Source: Elusimicrobiota bacterium
GTDB taxonomy: Bacteria; Elusimicrobiota; Elusimicrobia; 2-02-FULL-39-32
DNA length: 60,473 nt
Assembly: GCA_021730935.1 (NCBI GenBank)
Contig: JAKFYJ010000020.1
Coordinates: 1-60,473 of the forward strand
Direction of reading: 5' to 3'
Shown here piece after piece: positions 57,101 through 60,473 of this stretch. The position numbers and the translations under genes were made by a program. Numbering within the stretch: the first letter of the stretch is position 1; each line of letters begins with the position of its first letter. The notes under the pieces are model-generated. The model saw only the letters and a program-made list of their open reading frames with translations. It ran no database searches and was not told the DNA's origin.

Positions 57101-60100
57101 ATGTCCTGAGCGCGGGATCCTTCGTCACCGTCTCAACCTGGCAATATGTCGCAACCGTTTGGGACGCGGCGGGAGTGAACGGAACTCAGAAACTATACAG
57201 AGGCTATTCAGGCACACTCTCAGAGCCCACCTATTCCGCCCAACAGGTGGGGTCCGGAACTCATGATGACGGTTCAGTCAATGGGATCATCGGGAACAGG
57301 ACGGGTCTCGCGGCGCCGTTCAGCGGCGTCATTGAAGAACTGAGGATTTCCAACATCATCCGCTCTTCAGACTGGCTCACCACCGAATACAACAACTTGC
57401 GGGACGGGTCCACATTCCTCTCAACCGGAACGGAAACTCTTGCGGTCAGCAGCACCTATTATTGGGTGGCTTCCGCCCCGGGCAACTGGAGTTCCGCATC
57501 AAATTGGTCGGCAACCTCTGGGGGAACCGGCGGAGCTGGAGTTCCGGGCGCGGGCCACATCGCGATTTTTGATGCCGGCGGATCGGGCGCGTGCAAAATT
57601 GACAGCGACATCACAATCTCCACCCTCACCCTCAGCACTTCAACCGGCAGAGGTTTTTCAGGTTCCGTGGACGCGTCCACCAACACCATCACACTTTCAA
57701 GCTTCACCGTAAACTTCGGGACTTTCTATGCCCGCACATCCACCATCGTCGTGACGGGTCCTCTCACAATCAGCAGTGGAACTTTCAACGCGAATGGATC
57801 TTCGATTACTTTAAAAGGAAATTCAGGAAACTTCACCATGAACGACGGAATCTTCAATTCCGGAAGCTCCACCCTGACGCTCAGCGGCAACCTCACGATC
57901 AATGTCCCCGTGGGGCCCTGGAACAGCGGCACGGGAACGATCAACATGACCGGCGCAAGCAAATCCATCACCCGCCTCAACGCCTCAACAACGAGCCCGT
58001 GTTATTTCAACAACTTCAATATTTATGGGACCGCCACTCTTTCCAGCAACGATGCCTGCTTCAGCGGCCAAATGAATATCCCGGGAACCCTCACGATCAC
58101 TGGGGTTGGATTATACGCCATCCCCGGATCAACCCTTGCGCTCACGGGAACCATCAACCAAGCGGCTTTCAGCAAAGTGATTATCAACAGAGGCGTCACC
58201 CTCGGGACCGCCGGAAGCATGAACATCATCACGAAATTTTGGCTGGACGACAACACAACAATAATTCCGGCAAGATCATATGGCGGATCGGGAGTTGAAA
58301 TCTCGAATGTGAACGGAAATTCGGGCATCCAGGCCGTGATGGCCGCTGGCACCCATGCATATGGCTCCGCGCTGACAGTCACCGACAACGGAGTGAGCGG
58401 AAGCCTCACTTTGGACGCCGCCACCAACAACCCCAGTGTGTCCGTGAGCCAACTGACCATCAACCCGTCTCTGCCCTTCACCTTCAACGCCGGTTCCAGC
58501 CAGTGGAGAATCACCAGCATGGTCCTTTCTTCCGGAACCTTCAATGCTCAAAGCTCTTCTTTCAGCGTTGGATCGATTTTCACCAGCACCGGATCCGCCC
58601 AGTTCAACGCGGGGACCAGCACCTTCACATTCAACGGCACAGGAGGCCAGACCATCCGCGCTTCCACCAACACCTTTGCTTATCTTTCCGTCACGAACAC
58701 CTCTGCTCTCGGCGTCAAATTTCTGGAGAGCGTGACCGCCGCAACATTCACGGCTCTCACGCCCGGATCCACAATCCAGTTCGCAACCGGCAACTCCAGC
58801 GTGACAGTCACGGGCCGCTTGTCCCTCGGCTTCTTGTCAGGAACCAAAGTGGGGCTCCGGAGCGCGAGCGAAGGCACAAGGTGGAAGATTGCCCTGGTCT
58901 CGGGCGCAACCCAGCAAGTCCGCAATGTCGATGTCAAAGATTCCGACGCCTCATTGGGCCAAACCATTTATGCCGACAGCAACTCCATCAATTCCGGCAA
59001 CAACCTGAACTGGGCTTTCGGCCCGCCGCAGTTCTCCAGCGTGACCGCCGTCACCCTTTCCTCCATCACCGTCACCTGGAGCACCGCCTCCGCCTCCAAC
59101 CCCGACGGATACACTCTGGATGCCTCCACCGACAGCGCCTTTGCGCCGCAAAACATCGTGTTTACTTCTTCAACATTTAACAGCGTCCTCTCCACTTTGT
59201 CCATCTCCTCTCTGAGCGCGGGCGAAGTCTATTATCTCCGCGCCGGCGCCATCTATGGTTCCGTCACGAGTTATGCCTCAACCATCTCCACGGCAATCGT
59301 CGCAACGCCTCACCCCTTCTGGGCAAAGAGCAAAAACACCGGCCTCTGGAGCAACCCCAACACCTGGGTGGACGGCTTTGTGCCCACCAACATCTCTTCC
59401 GTCACAATCGTGAGCGGCCACACAGTCACCGTCGACATTTCTTCCGCCGTGGCCAGCACCACCAGCGTGAGCGGCATCTTGTATTACAGCCGCTCCGTGA
59501 ACAACGCCATCCTCACTCTCTCCAGCGGCGATATCACCATCAACTCTGGAGGGACGTTAGACATGGGAACATCGGGGGATTCCATTCCGTCGGGCACCAC
59601 AGCGCAACTGATTTTGGCTTTGGGCAACAAGGCGGGGCATTATGGGTTGATTGTGAGCAACGGCGGAATATTTACAACTTATGGCGCGGCGAAAAATCCT
59701 TCAACGACGGGATATAAACAAGGTGGCGGAAACATCACACCCTCAGATCAGAGCATCACGGTTGCAGATGCGACAGGATGGCAGAATGGCGACCTCGTGA
59801 CGATTGATACAGAAGCGGTTTATATCAGCGGGCTCGCGGGGAACAATTTCAACATCACTCCCGTGGCCCGCGTACACTTCTCCACATCGCCCATCCGCAT
59901 CAACAACCTGACTCGCAACGTTCTTGTGCGTTCATCTGGAACCAATACAGGAACAAACACTGCCTATATTCTGAACCAGAGCCAAACCCTTGCCAACTTC
60001 AACCTCAACTACGGCGAATTCGCTTATCTTGGAGCCATCGCTTCGCAGAAATATGGAATATACTTTGATTCAGCGCGCGGTTCAATTTCCAGTTCCACGG

Positions 60101-60473
60101 TGCGTAACGGCTATATCGGGATTTGGCTCGTATCCTCCTCCAACAACACCCTGAGCGCGAACAACGTCTATTCGAATGACTACGGGATTTTACTCAATTC
60201 CTCCTCTAACAACACCCTGAGCGCGAACAACGTCTATTCGATTAATGGCAACTACGGGATTTCTCTCCTGGACTCCTCCAACAACACCCTGAGCGCGAAC
60301 AACGCCTATTCGAATGACACCGGGATTTATCTCAATTCCTCCTCCAACAACAACACCCTGAGCGCGAACAACGCCTATTTGAATGGCAACGGGATTTATC
60401 TCCAGGACTCCTCCAACAACACCCTGAGCGCGAACAACGCCTATTCGAATGACACCGGGATTTATCTCAATTC
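42196..60473 (+). CDS. Giant exported repeat protein (FN3, G8-like, beta-helix, DUF2341, LamG), C-terminus beyond the window
   Basis: ATG 42196 opens a frame of at least 6,093 codons with no stop before the right edge. A signal peptide (about 1-38, FFLAGLLVFFGALILP) is followed by FN3-like repeats (to about residue 1130). Two large modules come next (45.6-48.2 and 49.0-51.6 kb), each with a G8-like GxWSDxxTW..G.VP..GHT segment, a NosD-type right-handed beta-helix rich in SNN.L..N and a beta-rich tail. FN3 pairs and a third G8-like segment (52.65 kb) follow. Two related cell-surface modules start APGNWS (53.9 and 57.45 kb), with DUF2341 (56.4-56.75 kb) and a LamG-like domain (56.76-57.44 kb) between them. 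A fourth G8-like/beta-helix unit (59.3 kb onward) ends the window. It is probably a surface or secreted adhesin or polysaccharide-binding protein; no catalytic motif was recognised. Confidence 0.93.
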   Translation, partial: MRSKYNIFRAESACKKFFLAGLLVFFGALILPQKSQAAAIGGLANIGVTNSSASFKWTNQAGKQYVEMITSAAATAVAASTGMSAVDQNTTYYATLLPNTSYTFRIKVHLDAESSYVSLTTCTAASMPSGSTVTLVAPSSFTMTWDPKGNSLNPPTSYQIQISTSSQDFISRSSSITFLITLTTTTLIPNTTYFIRGQAFNHIGISSPSSPQNWVPSISTCTLPALAISSVTFVSSNSITMTISSGSNRNGGNYNVQISTDANFGDSFPNAFVFSSTGLLNSAATTYGNLLISTTYFIRVRTLWNGAPRSNLEYNASGYVLLSTATQPLLPTVSVSVGVGSFTVTVATSPNNGSLPYQIFYTTSSNFVTPVTSVTLPSNQMGVLQGYAGLAPNTTYFIRVAALWNSGGANLLLGASAYTNIIATCTWPSVAHSSITVISTNSITMVISSGSNTGGNYNVQISTDSGFGSILPNASVFSATGTLSSAATTYGNLLLGASYYVKVRTLWSGQQQNLAVNTSDYVYTATGTLPVLPFFLMDNVGRDSFTVTASTGLNNNAMPFEISYSSTSNFVSFVTTVTLPPAQLGVAQLVSGLRPNTTYFARARTLWNSGGANLLLGASGYTNILSTCTWPSVAHSSITVISTNSITMVISSGSNTGGNYNVQISTDSGFGSILPNASVFSATGTLSSDATTYGNLLLGASYYVKVRTLWSGQQQNLAVNTSDYVYASTSTKPVLPSFRLIGVDIGSFTVLVDSGVNNNPMPFELSLSTSSNFRTPVTTGVYDAAFNGVPTSTAGLTPNTTFFIRARSFWNSGGLNLQLGASGYITLSTCTLPALSISSITLVSSNSVTLQISSGANASGGGRFSIRISTDANFGASLANAKVFSSTGILSAAVTTYGNLLTGASYYVQVRTLWNGQRQGLDQNASGYVLLSSATLPVLPVITLSSSTAASLTAVVSTGSNNDNFPYEISVSSTPNFSSNVTTSTFASADLGISFSSAGLLPSTSYFIRARALWNSAGSNLLLNASGYASVVMNYISAPSPGIVSYTVFGGTSVAVTLSSNTLAAGSTLSISTGAFQASNSSSGILGDSLVTLTIVNIDSYTSCPLYARAINSDGYVSSSTFIATLGFGSTGTVVSMRTGNWSDAGTWRGGVVPDRSNPVLILAGHTVTLDQDATAGNDISTTAVKIYGTLTWGAPPGWDYTLTSRGSVEVMSGGSLLMGTPSVPIPFNRTAMLILNSTSTANAYGLTINDGGTLTAQGGAMKYTSRLSATVSPGASVVSVANPQDIEDWKAGDSITISYYDNDVSFMHTTEKVSISAVSGAQITLSASLSYIHNSSAMVSNLTRNVVIKGADTTNKAYILNLNRTAANFDLDYVQISYMGKAMTNQWGVTFSSGAAGSLDYCSIHEGYAGLFLQNSSTNTFSNNLIYSHSSPFFGGIYSIASSSNSFISNQLYANVNQGIYLRNSTGNILTSNLAYANRASGRAGIYLQSSNNNILTANQCSVNYHGIYLNASDKNTLAYNQANYNDSGTELSEGIHLEQSSQNTLRYNKARNNVAADLMLNNSRRNTVVGQDSSIWLYQSDNNTLTSNTYYILLDYSNRNILADNDFHDVSNIGGVTLVAGITLRDSNSNTLLSNRSYSNLYGVQFQNSLDNAVVDSSLGYDANGTRLANTTGDIYFYNPGTQSAVFKNSKFNAPTSAGLNRDANSLVSYKHNQTPGLTQIWGNYRAFGSTVSLEYANQIYASTATIPKLMRGEGHVINVVVTADAFAVSQIITLEYRGGTWHVDGSSSGADLVTPFTGSFSGGVPASDSQFTMDFTPSGTPAEGDTLDFALIAASKDAAVQKKLLFGGSASAWNNGHSRLILSSSSTFKAIGTPSYPTLIDWIDSGNTYYTLIASGSFVQMRDFYVAHIDTDGLKFVTSPSTLSMNNGVFDFAESAGSTGTLIQLSSVATSVTCDGILFKDSAANKSTPFNVRAEGFPAGSPTLNWTFTNWGGTRGGETYNYDLLDLIHWTSDSSAPGSVTSLTALTDASDKAQILWVSPGDDGDSGILVNGSQFAIQFSSWTNDDQISWSTANAQVIISTQDISGGTTQGYAAEGMLGNRVYYFRIWTQDPEGNWSSGLSVGATAYVKDTDAPGAVTSLSVSTAGAGGTAMLNWTAPGDNGYVGSLTSATFVIQYSTNAAGNFSGVWSASDAQTLISTSGISPAANISWLFTGLTPRSTYYFRVWTLDEAGYYSAVSAGATGYVPGSGLITSAGPGPSNWSDPASWTGGLVPNSGDQVEILSGHTIILNRSAVIGDDISTTALKISGTLAWDTASNIQLTVRGSVELMDGGSLTLGTAGSPIPSNRTATLLLNSTSSVNLYGLTVNDGSSLIAQGAVKDSASSLAADAFVGDAFITVSAANEIEGWIAGDDITIGKAGTTGSTEKRSIASVSGTQIFLSSALTFVHDSSAAVCNLTRNVQIKGASAVNAGYILNLNRTRANFDLDYVQISYMGKAATDKWGVTFSSSAAGTINYSSIHEGYAGLYLQNASSSGFTNNLIYNHSNGIFGGVYLNLSSSNTFTANHSYGNAYHGFSLNNSGDNVFTSNLAYGNIKYGFNLGSSNTLASNSVFSNADYGINVTGRNNLLTSNLVYNNGGSSYGGILLGGSYNILQSNQIYLNGTYGISVSASNNTFVSNRIYRNVYQGIDGTSVNNNTLTANVVYNNGQGGITFLGGSGHLITSNRIYDNPLYGLRVGNNNTLTSNQIYSNSPGINCGTNNALIDCRLGYDENGNSKPNTTAEIYTSASIISITLKNSRVNPSSGFDKTGLNRNANYVLSLGHNQTPGLVQLWGDYRTFGSTFSLEYASQIYASTATIPRIMRGTGHVINSVVTDDAFAESQLITVQYRNGKWHIDGSSSGADMVTAFSGSFSGGVPAANSQFTMDFTPSGSPAEWDTLDFALAAAAKDANTQKKLLFGASASSWNNGHTRLTLTSSGTFKAVGTPALPTQIDWLSSGDTYYSFVASGALVQMQDFYMAHIDTDGLKFITNPSTLSMSNGVFDYAEKAGSTNTLIQLSSVTTTMSISSVSFLDSNSIPSNPSNVRAEGFPSGSPTLNWTFDNWGGTRGGENYNYDLTDKIHWGVSDSSAPASVTSLTALVGPGENTLELRWVSPGDDFLSGNFNGNFIIEYSTWPVSWSVDTSGDYAENKHIFIATNSVPLSNQGKAITGLIADTAYFFSLWSQDDTGLYSDISNGATQQAPSDIFAPSAISDLIASANVFEGRIELAWTSPGDDASTGTLNSGVFRIKYATSSIPNFDAPPPFTGTVDLSTSVSAGTLQGCLVTGLNPGTTYFFAVKTRDDNGNWSSWSVGGNVNRLSSASVSDLTPKKPTGISISSVYASSLTLSWTDAVPPAYVNDLDAYWIFRATYSFNSKSDPYVVHIATAVYGTAASTVSAGLSAAATYFYRISTRDKGDQGNGLYSTVLESGLTDALSTRTFGTELLNYTSVGSGNWMDPSVWVNGVVPGRGHVVRIANGIVVTATSPVIVASITVSGELDFDGTNQAAGLTIENGGKLINNGTVKVLNSANSVTVQGEAGGGVVFSGTPINLNGRKLYLSRINHGPALTLASGETFELSGPATFYSLTAQSGSAFIQGTNNALVITGNADLAAGTFTKDAGTGKLKFAGDLTLTSNDQDLGNVIIGNSPDTITLGSDLTAASLTVNAGDVYNTKGYEVTLSGDLVVIGSGTVDATDTAPANEGDGTIFSVGGNWVMESSTVFTAHTSSVIFNGSSAQIVNMRGKTFNILIASNTSAAGITFSSTWSATKLEMAGLAASATLYFQGDSTFSVTGSLNIAGSSGRYAVLRSTNSGAAWGLNLQNGAAQTLAYVDVKDSNAGSGTQINASDGTSLSRGNNTNWNFGSIRYWVASAPGNWSVDTNWSTTSGGAGGAGAPGAGQQAIFDPNGIGACKLDMDVMVSTISISTSARGGYPGSVDTSSFSVTMTSFTLHFGTFYARNSTITINGALSMSSGTFNANAASITVNQNFLMSNGVFIGGSSTMSVVGNLTQNNGAYVMGGSTLTVFGNFTNGSSVDAAKYSGGSGTLFLAGTSKVLAVDWCFVGGPYYNNVTVLGSYTNNGSNTDACFSGVLNVVGTLSLNGLSRTSVFNTTITVSGILDGTGQLQLWDDVMMGTGGTINLPIEYYLDYQAPASFGQKMPARTYGGIVTVKGGGATGSPKVILQTGNHTYNGGLIIYGNGGAFTLDANSFNPNVVISTFHFAPELVTLNAGSGNWTVLNNLFISSSTFNANSSSISVAGNVNISSSAKFNAGTSTVAFTGSGTQMVRLSTNTFAYLSVTNTSAGGVRFTESFSASTFSALTAGTTLQFATGNSSVTVTGRLALGPTSGTKVGVRSISDGSQWKLNLQAGATQQVRNVDAKDSDASSGAQIIANDGSSLSSGNNTNWDFGSPTNVTASAVTISSITVTWSAAPGASGGYTLDAATDSAFAGTLVTTTTVSNALLSLSFGVLSPLNPNTSYYIRAGAVSGSATSYANSISTATLPALPTLSLVSVDFDNIVVSVGKGSASNNFPFEVSFSSYIDFSSAVSTATLPATSMGLSVSTSGLAANTSYYIRARALWNSAGTNLLFNASGYTPVMIATTTSVTFISSPTNVTVFAVASDSFSVNWTLNPGNSYRMLISSVSTFLPLKSIGTGALDQNTTSYSGLYANTTYYFAVKVSTNSDLYYALPVSTVTPHSSPLYRAVTLDHTQVANTDQTNFPVVVKGTFSYLASVPNGGKVQNTSGYDIGFYSDDSLTQKLSWETETYVSTSGYACYWVKIPNLSHTVDTVIYMGYGDSRISTDQSSATAVWDSNFVGVWHFTNGFTLGATDSTSKGNAGSVTNVTAAVGLVGGAGSYAAGNSNIDVGSASSLDNISSGTITAWINPASVTGNKFIYSKWAGTNDFLFTLGDSAAGDIRFGYNRTGGSGNLNVLSAGSFVTVSTWQYVATVWDAAGVNGTQKLYRGYSGTLSEPTYSAQQVGSGTHDDGSVNGIIGNRTGLAAPFSGVIEELRISNIIRSSDWLTTEYNNLRDGSTFLSTGTETLAVSSTYYWVASAPGNWSSASNWSATSGGTGGAGVPGAGHIAIFDAGGSGACKIDSDITISTLTLSTSTGRGFSGSVDASTNTITLSSFTVNFGTFYARTSTIVVTGPLTISSGTFNANGSSITLKGNSGNFTMNDGIFNSGSSTLTLSGNLTINVPVGPWNSGTGTINMTGASKSITRLNASTTSPCYFNNFNIYGTATLSSNDACFSGQMNIPGTLTITGVGLYAIPGSTLALTGTINQAAFSKVIINRGVTLGTAGSMNIITKFWLDDNTTIIPARSYGGSGVEISNVNGNSGIQAVMAAGTHAYGSALTVTDNGVSGSLTLDAATNNPSVSVSQLTINPSLPFTFNAGSSQWRITSMVLSSGTFNAQSSSFSVGSIFTSTGSAQFNAGTSTFTFNGTGGQTIRASTNTFAYLSVTNTSALGVKFLESVTAATFTALTPGSTIQFATGNSSVTVTGRLSLGFLSGTKVGLRSASEGTRWKIALVSGATQQVRNVDVKDSDASLGQTIYADSNSINSGNNLNWAFGPPQFSSVTAVTLSSITVTWSTASASNPDGYTLDASTDSAFAPQNIVFTSSTFNSVLSTLSISSLSAGEVYYLRAGAIYGSVTSYASTISTAIVATPHPFWAKSKNTGLWSNPNTWVDGFVPTNISSVTIVSGHTVTVDISSAVASTTSVSGILYYSRSVNNAILTLSSGDITINSGGTLDMGTSGDSIPSGTTAQLILALGNKAGHYGLIVSNGGIFTTYGAAKNPSTTGYKQGGGNITPSDQSITVADATGWQNGDLVTIDTEAVYISGLAGNNFNITPVARVHFSTSPIRINNLTRNVLVRSSGTNTGTNTAYILNQSQTLANFNLNYGEFAYLGAIASQKYGIYFDSARGSISSSTVRNGYIGIWLVSSSNNTLSANNVYSNDYGILLNSSSNNTLSANNVYSINGNYGISLLDSSNNTLSANNAYSNDTGIYLNSSSNNNTLSANNAYLNGNGIYLQDSSNNTLSANNAYSNDTGIYLN
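43400..44379. repeat. Near-identical 609-bp tandem duplication in the giant gene
   Basis: The segment from about 43400 to 43770 recurs 609 bp later at about 44009 to 44379 with few differences (for example agcggcggggccaacctcct at 43411 and 44020). It encodes paired FN3-like repeats of about 203 aa. The high DNA identity compared with neighbouring repeats implies recent duplication. Confidence 0.85.
45590..51570. repeat. Two copies of a 2.6-kb G8-like/beta-helix module
   Basis: The first copy spans about 45590-48240 and the second about 48950-51570, offset by about 3.3-3.4 kb. Both contain NDISTTA, LTRNVVIKGA or LTRNVQIKGA, FDLDYVQISYMGKA, LEYANQIYAS or LEYASQIYAS, HIDTDGLKF and NWGGTRGGE in the same order. 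The beta-helix stretch differs most between copies. Confidence 0.8.
53890..59300. repeat. Two copies of a surface module beginning YWVASAPGNWS
   Basis: Copies begin at about 53905 and 57460. Each continues with GGxGGAGxPGAG, FGTFYAR and SSGTFNANA or SSGTFNANG, later NTFAYLSVTNTSA, and ends in a related FN3 domain (about 55545 and 59030). The offset is about 3.5 kb; DUF2341 and LamG are inserted only after the first copy. Confidence 0.75.
60130..60473. repeat. Tandem 66-72 bp beta-helix repeats running off the right edge
   Basis: The core aacaacaccctgagcgcgaa starts at 60142, 60208, 60280, 60349 and 60415. Each unit encodes 22-24 residues of the form SSNNTLSANNAYSND.GIYL, one turn of a right-handed beta-helix. 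Units are nearly identical in DNA, unlike the older helices upstream. Confidence 0.9.

Noticed and set aside
60130-60473. Regularly spaced repeats that could suggest a CRISPR array
   Set aside because: Units are multiples of three, have no unique spacers and translate as beta-helix turns in the giant frame.

Overview
The window reads as chromosomal DNA of a diderm (Gram-negative-type) bacterium, probably from an uncultured lineage of the Elusimicrobiota/Omnitrophota kind. That placement is an inference. It rests on the combination of PorV/UPF0164-type outer-membrane barrels, YPNP-type C-terminal sorting-like domains, a giant exported FN3/beta-helix/LamG/DUF2341 protein, many orphan response regulators and ordinary bacterial housekeeping genes. 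No transposon, phage or CRISPR array was seen.

Layout. (1) 1-13.3 kb, minus strand: a secretion/surface block. It holds two operons that each start with a PorV-like barrel followed 2 bp later by a secreted multidomain protein (PorV plus a Ser/Thr-rich protein with a sorting-like C-terminus; PorV plus a malectin/glycoamylase/discoidin/GH17 protein cut by the window edge), and between them a 1625-aa subtilase with the same C-terminus. (2) 13.3-16.2 kb, minus: two OmpR-type response regulators, a receiver-less winged-helix protein, a small Cys-rich protein and an ECF sigma factor. A cluster of four DnaA-box-like 9-mers at about 15.35-15.39 kb, close to mnmE and mnmG and at a strand switch, is a candidate replication origin. 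(3) 16.3-23.4 kb, plus: mnmE, a zinc-type CDF exporter, a Lys-rich EF-Tu-domain-2-like protein, a UMF1 transporter, mnmG and an exported GH13 relative whose catalytic residues are replaced. (4) 23.4-32.3 kb, minus: a nine-gene, tightly overlapping operon (msrA, TPR, PD-(D/E)XK nuclease, yjbQ, lipid kinase, an in-frame metF-tldD fusion, folD, an HD-GYP regulator and an unknown gene). The TPR gene apparently starts with ATT. (5) 32.4-41.6 kb, plus: a compact signalling/envelope operon (REC-PAS-histidine kinase, barrel-LysM protein, two paralogous coiled-coil histidine kinases, a receiver-TM-propeller protein and two unknown exported proteins). (6) 41.6-42.0 kb, minus: an initiator tRNA split by a 259-nt group I intron. 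(7) 42.2 kb to the right edge, plus: a single open frame of more than 6,090 codons for a giant exported repeat protein.

The regions look connected. The promoters of both PorV-type operons, the subtilase, both OmpR-type regulators and the giant protein carry the same direct repeats (TTTACAA/TGTTACA) phased every 11 bp upstream of a -10 box. This suggests that one or both local OmpR-type regulators control themselves, the PorV/cargo system and the giant surface protein. The nearby kinase cluster may supply the phosphate signal; this last link is inference.
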